Positions 44,398 to 56,384 of a stretch of 64,000 bases of DNA are shown here, piece after piece. Source of the DNA: Pseudevernia furfuracea (Eukaryota; Ascomycota; Lecanoromycetes; Lecanorales; Parmeliaceae); NCBI GenBank assembly GCA_022315425.1, contig JAIUPT010000032.1:1476501-1540500 (forward strand), written 5' to 3'. The stretch's first letter is position 1; the number at the start of each line of letters is the position of its first letter. Under the pieces are notes generated by a model, which made no database searches, was not told the DNA's origin, and worked only from the letters and a program-made list of their open reading frames with translations. The position numbers were made by a program, and so were the translations under genes.

Positions 44398-46598
44398 ATT
44401 TGTTCCAAAAGGTGCAACTGAGAGAAAGAAAGAAAGTTGTCAATATGATGGCCGTCAAATAGAGCGTGGCAAGACAAGCCATGTACTCGATAACCCCCCC
44501 ACGGAACTCACACGGGCGTGGCCGCTTTTAGCGGGTAAACTAGCAAAGGTGAAGCGGCATTCGACCTGGATGATGAGGATATGGAAGCCTCAGAGTGTGG
44601 GGAGGTCTTATGGTATAGGGAAGCCTTAGGATACAGTATATGGGGAAGCCGTAAGGTACGGGGAGGTCGCAGTTATTGCTTTCTACCTCAGTACAGAGTA
44701 TTCGGTGCGCCTGAACGGAAAAAAGAAACAGAGAACCGGTAGGTCGCAACATTGACAATACACTATCCTTACTCTCTACGATTCGCTATAGACGACGTCC
44801 GGATTATCTTCCTTATACTCAGTTGGGTGCCCGGCAACTGGTACACAGCGCCTCCAGGATAGCGGAGTTAGGATACCTGCATGCCTTATCCTGTCAGTCG
44901 TCTCAGCGGTCGAGTGTGAAGAAAACGGTGACAAGGGCTTTGTGTGATCAACGTATCCCTGGGTCTGACCTATCATACACGCAATTGGATCCCAAAGAGC
45001 ATCAATCGGGACAGCGGAACTGCCTCATGACAGTTACGAGGGACAAAGAAACATTGGACCATTTGTACTGCGGGTGACTCACAAAGATACTCGTGGAATG
45101 ACTTTTCACTATCTTAACTTGTCAAATAGTAAACCTGCTCTAATAGCGTGAATATGAACCTGCTATAATGGTAGTCAAGACGACCACAATTCGAGCATGT
45201 CCTTATCCCCAAATTGAGCCTGCTATCAAACGGCATTCGATTCTCCACTACCTTCTTACCTACGCCATGGTCACAGCCCACTATAAAACAAATCCCACAA
45301 GTCGGCGAAAGTGCTTGAGTTACAATACTTGGGCCCTAAGCAGGGCGTTGGCAGCTGAGTGCCCATTGTCCGCAATTGGGATTACAAATTACCGAAACAT
45401 CCCTCTCCTTCGAGATCTTTTGCACTACCAATTTGTTCGGACCCAATGTCATGGACTTACAGCTCATCAGTTACGTCTCTACGCTCAACGACTGCTTGGG
45501 TGCATGCGCGTTATACCACTTCTAGACGAGCCTGCATCACTTCCCAGCGTACGCCTGCACAGAGACTGCATGGCGAAAGGGTTGGCTGCAGCTGGCAGAT
45601 GTTCAATGGCCTGTTGGTTGGCTGAAGAGTTATCTAAAAGAGTTATATAACGCTGGGAACGCATAACAATACAGCCTAGTTGCCCAGTTTTGATAGGGCT
45701 GTTTTGTTAGGTATCTGATCCGTGCTGACTAGTGCTTCCGAGTTCGAAAATTGAAAGATATAAACGTATCTCAAAAATGAACGACAGCGGCGGTCGACGT
45801 GGAGAGCCCTGATGTATAAATATCACCTGTCCGCAACGAATGAAGTGCTGACTTGAGCATTCATTTTAGTCGCATCAAAGAAAGTGAAATCGTGTCCACC
45901 ATACCCTGATTTTATCCGGTGTCTCCAACTGACAGAGATATTAGAAACTCATGACTGAAGCTCAGAATGCCTTTGTCTGAGCGGATTGATGGCTTTTCGA
46001 GTGACGTGAGTCTCCTAGTATGTTTAAGAAGTAGAGTGGTGGTGTCTATGAACACTTGCAAGGTAGTCTTATTGTAGCCTAAGCTCAAAATATGGTGATT
46101 CCTCGTGTCATTTCAAGGTCGTAATCTGTGCCTGATAAACACGAGCTCTTGGGTCAGGACATTGGAAACAAAATCGTTCAAAGCATACGGTATATAGACC
46201 TTGCACGAGCATGACCTGAACTGTGAATTCAAGGGCTGTAAAGCAGCGGTCACTCTACTCTAGACCCGAATGGGGCGGAGATCTTGGCATTCAGCCTTAT
46301 CACGACATCCCCTCAAGCATGTTTGAAAAATGACGATACGGAACAGCGCATGCATCCCAGAAAGCAGCATCGCTTCAAGAAGCGTCGCTTGAATGCATGG
46401 TTTCAGAGCTCGCCTCCTTTCCCTGAAATATGGGGCTAACTACAACACTAAGTGATCATACCAGTCACGCGCTGAACAAAGCTCCAGATATACACATCCG
46501 CGTCGTGTCCGTTCCATAAACATCCCTACTGCCTTTCTTCCTCTTCTATTTACCGAGGTGTACAGCAGTGAGCACACTGAGAACGAATCAAGAGCGCT
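44398..46598. other. Intergenic between divergent genes
   Basis: About 2.2 kb between the NAD kinase (-) and the acyltransferase (+). The frame 45168-45650 (160 aa) has no domain or splice support. Presumed promoters lie at both ends. Confidence 0.5.
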
Positions 46599-47935
46599 AT
46601 GAGCCAAGTAATTCCAGAACCCATACCTGACCTCGGCGCCGGAAGCGCGGGCAAGGCAGCAGAACCACATCCAGGAGGTCGAATCAAGCATGGAAGCTCG
46701 GTCCAGCTTCTCCGCCTGGCGGCGTTCACATCTTGGCTCAACACTTGTATTTTCACCATACATTTCACCCAGATTCTTGGCTGGCCTCTCTACCTCGTCA
46801 ACAAGGACTACTACTACGCTTACATGGCTCTTACCAAGCAGTCGTTTGGGCTAGTCGCTACCACAACAACTGCCTGGTTCAGTCCGACGGTCATAAGAGT
46901 CAGTGGGGACAAGAGCGTCCGGGGACAGCTGCTGCAGACGAAAGATGGGCGACTCGAGACCCGCTTCCCAGAAAGACTAGTCATGATAGCAAATCATCAG
47001 ATTTACACTGAATGGCTATACCTTTGGTGGGTGGCATATACGAGCAACATGCATGGTCACGTCTACATCATCCTCAAAGAGTCTCTGAAATACATTCCCT
47101 TCGTCGGCCCTGCAATGATGTTCTATGGCTTCATCTTCATGGCACGTAATTGGGCAAAGGACAAGGCACGCATACAACATCGGTTACAGAAGCTTGTCAA
47201 GGGGCGCCATGGTGGTCCGATGTCAGGAGTATCAGGGATGCATTCTCTCGACCCGATGTGGTTAATTATTTTTCCCGAAGGGACCAACCTCTCGGCGAAT
47301 ACTAGTCGCCAAAGTCAGAAATGGGCTGATACACAAGGAATCAAGAGTCTGGAGCATCAGTTATTACCAAGGAGTACAGGCTTGCTGTACTGCTTGCAGG
47401 AGCTGAAGAGTACAGTTGATTGGATGTATGACTGTACCTTGGCGTACGAGGGCATACCGTGAGTTTTCTATCTTCCCATCACGGCGGATACTGACGATCT
47501 ACCAGTCGCGGAAGCTTCGGCCAAGATTTATTCACACTCCGCTCGACCTACTTCCAAGGTCGACCGCCAAAGTCTGTCAACATGTACTGGAGGCGAATCG
47601 CTGTTTCCTCGATCCCTATTAATGATCCTCAGAAGTTCGACCTATGGCTCAGAAATCAGTGGCAGGAGAAAGAAGACTTACTGGAATATTTTGCCCAAAA
47701 TGGTCGCTTTCCTGCAGATGATGGCCACAATTCAGAAGGAGAGCCTGCTATCAATGGCAAACCCGGTGGCCAGGTCCTTAAAGGAGCAGGTTTCATTGAG
47801 ACTGAAGTGAAATTGGCGCACTGGTATGAGGTCGGACAGATCTTCGTAGTGCTGGCTGCTTTTGCTCTTGTTTTCAACGTTCTGGCGAAGCTTTGGAACA
47901 TGGTTCTCTATGGTAGTCTAGCCGGTCATGGGTGA
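46599..47935 (+). CDS. PlsC-type acyltransferase (lysophospholipid acyltransferase, CST26/LCLAT-like)
   Basis: My model is join(46599..47458, 47506..47935), giving 429 aa with one 47-nt intron (GTGAGT...ACCAG). Two hydrophobic segments lie near the N-terminus (about 40-95). The catalytic block reads ANHQIYTEW (about 131-139), the H-x4-D motif of AGPAT enzymes with Glu in the acidic position. LIIFPEGTN (about 222-230) is the substrate-binding FPEGT motif. After the splice the family-typical NMYWRRIAVSSIP appears, followed by a charged region and a C-terminal membrane span (IFVVLAAFALVFNVLAKLW). It should acylate lysophospholipids (LPA, lyso-PI or lysocardiolipin) in the ER or mitochondria-associated membranes; the exact substrate cannot be read from the sequence. 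Confidence 0.9.
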
Positions 47936-48374
47936 GAGAAAGCATTAGCAGCTCAGTCACAGAGGTCTCTAGTTGAATTCTGTGCTAAGACTTGAAAGAG
48001 AAGGAGTTAATGAGGAATGATTGGGTCATGCGTCCGAATCTTGTCACCTTTCTTGCACTTGAAAGCGGCAATACTTCGGTACCTGCTAACCTCAATTGAA
48101 CTAGCGGAAGTTTCTGGCGGATTTATATTCACCCGTTGCGGCTTGGGAACCTTTCGCAACATTCTCGCCCTTGTTCAGTATCACCTGTGTCAATATTTCC
48201 TGCAGACCCTCAGCTTTACAGAGTCCTGGTCCAATCATCAAAATTAAGAATACTACACCGTGGAATTTTTCCAGCCATTCTACATGCGACGAGCTCGAAC
48301 AGCCTTGATCAACCACCGCCCAGGGACGGCTGGTCCTCCTACCTCTCACCTCGCTTGTGCTGCCCTAACCCACC

Positions 48375-51300
48375 ATGGCACCCTTGCTGAATGGATATGG
48401 TAATATTGGAAATCGCCATCTACCCACAGAGCCCGCCACGGCTGATGTCCGCTTCTCCGACATACCTTCCGCACTCGATATCCAGGTCTCAGGCGGCGAT
48501 GCCGAGGAAGCCGTCGAGATCAGCCTCGAGGAATTGCTCGACGATCCAACGGAGCTATGCACACTTCTGGAGAATGAAAATGCGGAAAAACGGGTGTGGA
48601 TGATAATTGCTCTAGCGTACGCGAGGCAAGGTAAGATCGATCTCGCAATCGACATTCTACACAAGGGCTTGCATTCGCTATCAAGGGGAAGCCCAAAGGA
48701 AAAGCTAGCTCCTCTCAGCCTGCTTTGCTGGATGTTCTTGGGCAAAAGTCGGCAGGCACCAAGAGTGTTACCTGATGGACAAGCGGCATCAGAGGTGAAG
48801 ACGAAGGACCTCTGGCTCCAGTCCGCGACCGCAATTATGAACGATGCATCGCGAATCAACCCGGCTTTTCCTCCATTATATCTCGCGCGTGGTGTCCTCT
48901 ACCTCCTTCGCGCATCCTTGCAACCTCCTTCGAAGCCCGTTGCGCCTGGCTCGAAAGATCATTCAGAGCGGATGGAATCGTTGAGGCAAGCTCTCAAGTG
49001 CTTTGAGGACGCGGCGCGAGTATCACAAGGGAGAAATATGATGGCGGTCTTGGGTACGGCAAGAGCACAATTTTCGATGGGACGATATCCGGAAGCTCTC
49101 AGAGGCTACCAGGAGGTTCTTTCGAAAATGCCACATCTTCATGATCCGGATCCTCGAATTGGTGTTGGATGCTGCCTTTGGCAATTGGGATACCGGGAAG
49201 AGGCACGGGAGGCATGGGAGAGAGCACTAGAGATCAATCCCCTATCGAAGATTGCTACTCTCCTGGTCGGTCTCTATTATCTCAACGAGAGCTCAAACTA
49301 CGCCACGAAAGATCCTGCATTTGCACCAATCTACAAGAAAGCCATGACGGAGTACACTCAAAGAGCATTTAAACTAGACAAAGAATTGCCTCTCACATGC
49401 GCTACTTTTGGTGGTTATTTCCTGCTTAGAAGGGCATGGCTTACTGTCGAAACACTGGCGCGAAAAGCTATCGAGTTGACTGATGTCAACGCCATTGCTA
49501 GCGACGGTTGGTACCTTCTTGCGAGGAAAGAGCACTCACAAGAGAGTCCAGACTACTCAAAAGTCAACGACTTCTACGGTAGAGCTGATGCTGCAAGAGG
49601 AGGTGGTGACAAGGGATATGTACCAGCAAGACTTGGGCTCGCTCAAGTACAGGTATTACAGCAAGATTTCGATAAGGCAAAGTTTCGATTGGAGAAGGTC
49701 ATACAGGCTTCGAAGAGCACTGAGGCAATGATGCTTCTGGGAGCTTTGTACGCTGAGGAGGTTTTTGCAAATCAAGTGACAACCGGCGCGAAGGAAGACA
49801 AGACTGCGGAGGTCAGGAAAGCAGTCGCAATGCTCGAAGCTGTGCGCATAGCTTGGAAAGATCCCTCAAAAAAGCTATCTCCTGACCTGTCAGTACTCGT
49901 CTACCTCGCTCGCTTGTACGAATCCGACCACCCAGATAAGGCAATGCAATGCTTGCAGCAAGTTGAGAAGCTGAGCATCGAGGACCTATTGGACAAGAAG
50001 GACATGCTCAAGGACGCAGAAGTCGACGAGACCACAATGACAAAGCTTCGCGAAGAACTGCCTCCACAATTGCTCAACAACCTGGGGTGCTTCCAATACC
50101 AGAGCGAAAAATACGACTTGGCCAGAGACCATTTCCAGACAGCGCTGAATTCTCTTGTCAAGTTCGGGGAAAGAGATGAAACTATTGACACAGATGCCCT
50201 AGTCACTACCATCAGTTACAACCTAGCGCGGACATATGAAGCCGCTAGCTTACTTGACGATGCAAAGCAGGTATACGAGGGCCTGTTGGCACGTCATCAA
50301 GACTACACTGATGCTCGAACGCGCCTCGCGTACATCGAACTCCGCCTGAACCCAACAGAGGATGGGCCAAAGGCCATATCTGCACTGGCAGAGACAGACG
50401 CCTCGGATCTTGAAGTACGAGCGCTTTTGGGGTGGTATCTCAGCAGATCGAAGAAGCATGCCACCAACGTTGCGGAAGACCAAGAGCAACGGCACTACAA
50501 GCACACTTTGCAACTTTACGAGAAGCATGATCGGTACTCCTTGACTGGCATGGGCAATGCGTACGCTAAATATGCACGCGAGATGCGGAGAACGACGGAC
50601 AAAGAGAGGGAAAAGCGAAGTGCCGAATACCTTAAAGCTGTTGGATACTACGACAAGGCGCTACAACTGGACCACAGAAATGCATATGCCGCACAAGGCA
50701 TTGGTATAGCTTTGATTGAAGATAAGAAAGACCTCAGCTCCGCTCTTGGTATCTTTGCAAAAATTCGAGACACCGTCCGTGATTCTAGTGTCTTCATCAA
50801 CCTTGGTCATGTCTATTGCGAGCTGAAGCAGTACGTCAAGTCAATAGAGAGCGTGAGTACTTTTTCTCCTTTTGGATTGTATCTGGTGAGCTCACACTTA
50901 GCGTTTAGTACGAAACTGCCCTCCACAGAGATCGTGCCTCAGATCCCCAAGTCCTTGCTTGCCTCGGCCGCGTATGGCTTCTCAAAGGCAAACAAGACAA
51001 GTCCACCTCGGCCATGAAATCCTCCCTCGACTATTCCCGCCGTGCCCTGGCGATCGCCACTTCTCAAATCCATTTCAAGTTCAACATTGCCTTCGTGCAA
51101 ATTCAACTTGCTCAACTAATCTACACCCTTCCCGAGTCCCAACGCACCCTCACTGAAGTTCAAGCTGCTTCGGAAGGCCTTGACGACGCCATCGAATCAT
51201 TCACCGAAATCGCACAAGCGAAAAATCCTCCCTACCCTAAGCACGACATCGAGCAGCGAGCTAACATGGGAAGAAACACTATGCGCAGACAGCTTGAGCG

Positions 51301-52192
51301 CGCCATTCAATATCAGCGGGAGTACGAAGAAAAGAATGCGGCGCGCCTACAGGAAGCACGTGAGTCGCGCGAAGCAGAGATGAAGCGGCGTGAGGAAGAG
51401 CGGAAGAGAGCTGAAGAGATTGCTGCGGAGGAAAAGAAGAAGATCCAGGACGAGCGTAACAAGATGCTCGCACTAAACCGCGAGCTCGTCGAGAAGCGCG
51501 CCGAAGAAGAGCGACGGAAGGAAGAACTTGAATACACCACCGACTCAGAGACAGGCGAGCGCGTCAAGCGAAAGAAAAAGCCAAGAGGTGCTGGAGGCAA
51601 ACGCAAGAAGAGGGGTGAAGACTCGGATACGGAGACTGAAGGTGATCGCCCTAGGAGAAGAAGAGGCGCCAAAGGAACAGAAGATGAGACTAGCGGCATC
51701 ACCAGTATGGATGATAATGGCCCGAGAACGAAAAAGAAGAGGAAGCTGGCCCGCAAGGGAGGCAAGGAAGACAAATTCAAGAGTAGCGAGATGGTTGTTG
51801 ACAGCGACGAGGATGACGACGTTGCACCCGCTGCCAACAATGGTGCAGCCGAGACAAGTGATCCCGAAGAGGACGCCGAGATGAAGGATGCTAGACCCAC
51901 CACCGAAGGTGGGGAGGACGACAAAGACGAAGAAGAGTCTGTATCCCGCCCTCGCAAGAAACCGGTCCGCCGCATCGAAGAGAGCGACGAAGAAGAGGAG
52001 GAGGAGGATGAAGATACAGCACCTCCGCCCATGACTACGGCTGAGAAAGCAGCCGCTGAGGACCAAGGCGAAGATGTCTCAATGGTGGACCAGAAAGTCA
52101 CGGCGGCCGGTGGCGGCAACTACGTAGAGGTTCCGGGGCAGACTGGTGAGGCTTATCCCGGTGTGACTGGAGGTGGGGAAGCGGGTGCGTAG
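48375..52192 (+). CDS. CTR9: CTR9, TPR subunit of the Paf1 complex
   Basis: My model is join(48375..50852, 50909..52192), giving 1,253 aa. The start context is CACCATGG. One 56-nt intron (GTGAGT...TTTAG) joins VKSIES to YETALHRDRASDPQVLACLG in phase 0. The N-terminal two thirds are TPR repeats with typical segments (KRVWMIIALAYARQGKIDLA, YLARGVLYLLRASL, LLNNLGCFQYQSEKYDLARD). The C-terminal part has a Glu/Arg coiled-coil (EMKRREEERKRAEEIAAEEK) followed by a long Lys/Arg, Asp/Glu and Ser tail with KRKKKPRGAGGKRKK, typical of Ctr9. The Paf1 complex travels with RNA polymerase II and supports histone H2B ubiquitylation and H3K4/K36 methylation. The gene lies 439 bp downstream of the acyltransferase on the same strand. 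Confidence 0.95.
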
Positions 52193-52791
52193 TAGCGTGG
52201 TGTGTGTTGCGGAAGGACGCCGGATATGGACCTTTGTAATATAGTCAAGCTATGTAGCTATTCACCGAAATAGATGGCTTACACATGGTTCGTTGTACGA
52301 AGAGAGAGCACGGAGATGATGACTGTAATCCAATCCGCTGATGGTGGCCAATGGTTTCTCCCTCTCTACCTATCACTTGCACTCACCCAGTCGTGACCCT
52401 GGCGGTATGAATCCCCCATTCACATCACCGTCGCTCTTAATCATCAAGGTACAGAAAAACAACCCCGTTTCGTCAGAATGCGAATCAACAAATGCGATCT
52501 GACGACGATGGAGCGTAAGTGAGCTTGCGTATGAACGAAGGCAAAGTTGAACCGCAGTTAGTTGAACAACGTCATCAAAAAAACCTAAGTACCTTACCCA
52601 CACTCCCTCCCTCGAGGTTAAGTAAATCATCCCCCCTTCCCCCCCCTTCGCAGTGGAGCAATTATTATTACATAGTCGGCCACCCGGGAGAGGACCACGA
52701 CATATCCGAGGGGGGGGGCAGGTAAAAAGCTTTGTTTTGTTTTGCGAGAATCCGGAAATCATAGCTTCGATGACTTAATAATATCGTAGAG

Positions 52792-52822
<31 letters not shown>

Positions 52823-53674
52823 GTGTTTTGTCTTGTCTTTTGGGTCAAGCTCCATTCATTCAATTCATTCAAACCATTCCACTCGTACTCTAACTAGAGC
52901 ATTTCCCTAAAAACCGTTGAAGAATTTTAGAGTATCTACCTCACAAAGTATAACAATAAATTCAAGAGTAGTGAACTGTCAGCCGTTCGCCCTTACAGTA
53001 CTATCCATTTCCACTTTTGCAACGGCTCGGGAATGGCTGAATGGGCTTTTGTTTTTTTTTCTTTTAAGTTGTTGGACCGTTGGTTGGTTGGTTGGTGGGT
53101 CAGTCATGTGATTGGGATGATACCGAGCGCTCGGGAACGTTGGTTGTATGTAGCCTTGCAGCTACTCTAGAGCATGAGGGGGGGGGCGGGGGAATGCAAA
53201 GGCTGCAAGCATGTTGTAAAGGAGAGGCAGTGAGTGACTGGGTGAAGAAAATTTTATTTTCATTATGCTACATGCGTAAATATGGTACAAGACTCCTCTC
53301 CTCTGCCTTCGAGCTCGAGCGTGAGCTCTACGTCTCATTCACCTGTCAAGAGTACCGCTAGCGGCTCTTGCCATTTCCCATTTTCTCTATTTTCCATGGA
53401 CGTTCTAGACTGTCGGCGTTGGCCAGCAACGACAAGTTCCATGAACGAGATACCGTCTAGTGGCTATAGGTACAAAGATATCCGTATGTGTAAGGTGGTC
53501 AAAACCGAATATCCCTTTTAGAAATTTCATTATTCGATCGAATGGGCATGGCCTCCCTTGCTATCAGCCCATTCGAGAAACGTTAGAACATAAATCGTAG
53601 ATGTCGTGAGAACTTTTGGAGTAACAGCCTGTTACATGGTGTTGTGGGCAGTAGATGTACGTGGATAGATAGAC
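52193..53674. other. Intergenic, convergent, with microsatellite
   Basis: No supported gene. A (TCTG)n tract lies at about 52793-52821, and homopolymer-rich C and G runs lie at 52629-52650 and 52710-52720. Confidence 0.6.
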
Positions 53675-56384
53675 TCAAGGGCTGCGCGCCGGGGTCGTGT
53701 GCGGCGGCGGTATTACGTTGTAGCTTCCCCTGCTGCCTCTGGCATTGAGACTGAGACTCGATGCCGCGCTCCCAGAACGCATTCGCCTGCCAGTCGTAGG
53801 TTGGGTTGGCGGCGGCATGGATGGGTCCTGGGCTGGGAAAGGAAAGTCTGAAATGGCTTTGTCACGGGATGCTGCAAGCAGTGGCACAGGCTCTTCGGCG
53901 GTCCTGACTTTGGAGAGCATGATGTTTTGAGCGGCATCTTTTGCCAAATTAGGGCTACGGCGGCGTTGAGCTGTGGATGTCTGTTGGCTGTCTGAGGGAG
54001 CATCTGACGGGTTCAAATAATTCTGGTTGTCGGTGACTTGATCGACGGCATGGTCGAACCTTTCGCGGCTGTTCTTGCTGGGCATCAGCTCCGGCAAGCT
54101 ACCGACAGAGCCAGGGTTGCGGGGGCGGCGTGCATTAGATGCAGCTTGCGTGTACAAGAAGCTTTCTTGGGAGCTGCTTTTGCTGATCGGTGACCCGCTG
54201 CTGCGCGGGGAGTTGCTCATGGTTGAACCGTCAATGCGGCCAGCGTTGTGGAGGTGGAATGGCGCGTCTTGAGAGTAATCGCTGGTGTACATCTGGTCGT
54301 ATAGCTCGTCTTGGACCGTCTGAGATTCGAAATCGTTGGACACTATGTAAGCTGGCCGGGACCAGTCCTTACAATTGGCGGTTGAGAGTCTTGTAGTCAT
54401 TGCCGAGTCCGTAGTCTCGCATGGGGTAACGGCTTCCACGATACTGCTGAATGATGATTCGGTAGAGCACGCTGAGGGAGGGTCCTGCTTGGACGGGAAC
54501 GTCTGTAGGGGCAGGATTGTAGGCGGTGAGCTTGAGTATACCGAAGAGGACCTTCTGGCTGCACACCTGCCAAGAGATGGCGAGGCAGGTTCGGGCTTCC
54601 TGTCTGGAGATTTGGTTTTCGCATCAGCAGCGTCGGTCTGGGTGCCATCGGTAGTTGGTGCCGTCGTGTCATTCTCATCGATCGACGGACGATGCCAGTC
54701 AAAATGCGAATCGCCTTCAGCCCCGAGCGCATAGGAGCAGTTGATGGCGTCTGACGCGATATCCCAAAATTCCTCCATGTCGTTGGGCCCGACGGAAACG
54801 TGTCGTGAGAAGCGTGATCGCACCGGTATATCGTCAAGTGGGTTCTCAATGGAAAGTTCTGAGATCTTAGCTGGCGGCACGCAATGTCTGTGCGGCGAAT
54901 GGAAGATATCCTCTTCCGCTGGAAGCCGTCTGATTGACCATTTACATGGACTCTCTTCAGCCGGAGGCTTTCGATGTGCCCACCCGCCTTGAATTTCTTC
55001 AACCGCAGGCATGCAAGTATCTGAACCGCGGTCGAAAGATATCTTGGTACCGGGGGAAGATTTTTTATTGCGAAGACCAGAGTTGGGAGTCGTAGAGCGC
55101 TGAACACAAGCTAAAACGGAGCTTCTCCTTTCATCGGTTTCATCATCCTCCTCGACAGGCGCGAGCTCAGTTTTGACCATTGAAAAAGGCACCTGTCGAT
55201 TCCAATCTGCACCATCGTCCGTTGTTACAGCGTGCGGTGACGCGAGTTCGTAAATTCCATCGTTCCAAGTACCTATAGGGTAGTCCAAAGGCTCAGGGGA
55301 CCTGGTGAGGATTGGCGATTCGAAGATCGAATCAGAGTGTGATTCATGATGAAACGTGAAGAAGTCGGGTGTTAGATGACGAGACGAGGTTCGAGACGTT
55401 GGTGATGTTGGTGAGATTTGAGCTGTGTGATATGAAGCACTTGGATGGGAAAAGTTGTCTGCTGACCGTGAATACCCGGGGCTCCTCACCGGAGAGGTTG
55501 CACCATAAGGGCTGTCACCCTGGAATCTGTGTGTAGTATCGGGAGGCAAGCGGTTGGATCCATCGCGCGGCTGCGATGGAGAATCGGGTAGTAAAGCATC
55601 CCGCGGTATGTCTTCTCGCTGTATGTCTTTGGCCTTTATACCTCTCAATTCTGGTTGAGACGCCTGCGAGGCACGAAGAGCAAAGAATTCCGAAACGAGA
55701 TCATTGGGGTCCGCTGTTTCCAACTTCTGCACGTGGTGAGGTTGAGTGTGAGTTACATGATGGAAGTTGAATGGCTCGGATATGTTCAATCGTGAGTCAG
55801 CGTCTGCTAGACCCGTCAGTGGTACTCTTGCGCGTCAATTGTACAATAAACTTACAGGCACCAGTTGACGGCATCCTGCTGTGACTGAAGTCTGGCGGAG
55901 GCGGTCTATCTAAAACATGATTTGCCCGGGCTTTTTCACTTTCCTCCACCCAATCCAGAGTACGGAGTGAAGTCAGTTCTTGTTTGCTGTTTTGGCGTTT
56001 AAGAAACCTTGACCCCTTCGCCATCCATGCCTTAGGAGTGAAGCTATCATAACTATCTCCTCTTGTATGGGTGCTTCCTCCTGAGACTGATCGTCTATCG
56101 ACTAAGCTGCGGGGCGTGCGTCTGTCAATTGATGTTGACACTGGTGAAAGATCGTCTCTGTCTTGGGGTCTGGAGTAGTTTGGAGCAGTTGAGTTGCTCC
56201 TTGAGCGAAGTTGCAGCGACGGACGTCTTGCACCTTCTGTCTTCGCTCGCTGGTGATGTGCTGGCTGTAGCATGGTTGTGAAGGGTCTCTTGCCCAGGTC
56301 TTGGATATTTCTATGATCCACAGCCCTCCAGTCGAGCCCGCTGCCATCTGTCGAGTCGGCAGCAGTCCCCTTGAACTCGAACAT
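53675..56384 (-). CDS. CRIB-domain protein, putative Cdc42/Rac effector
   Basis: My model is complement(join(53675..55803, 55856..56384)), giving 885 aa with one 52-nt intron (GTAAGT...CTAGCAG) whose splicing creates the junction STGAYADSRLNISEPF. Immediately after it, residues about 184-195 read ISEPFNFHHVTH, an exact fit to the CRIB consensus I-S-x-P-x-x-F-x-H-x-x-H. The following LETADPNDLVSEFFALRASQ may complete the p21-binding region. The rest is long, Ser/Pro/Thr-rich and apparently disordered, with no kinase domain. N-terminal residues hold KAWMAKGSRFLKRQNSKQ, a short basic segment. This is a PBD-only scaffold, comparable in logic to yeast Gic1/2 but not clearly orthologous. Likely role: polarity signalling downstream of Cdc42. 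The start at 56384 is the first ATG of the open frame. Confidence 0.82.

Noticed and set aside
45168..45650. 160-aa ORF between the NAD kinase and acyltransferase genes
   Set aside because: No domain, no splice partner, no codon pattern distinguishing it from chance.
51313..52119. 268-aa minus-strand Ser-rich ORF
   Set aside because: Antisense shadow of the charged C-terminal tail of CTR9.
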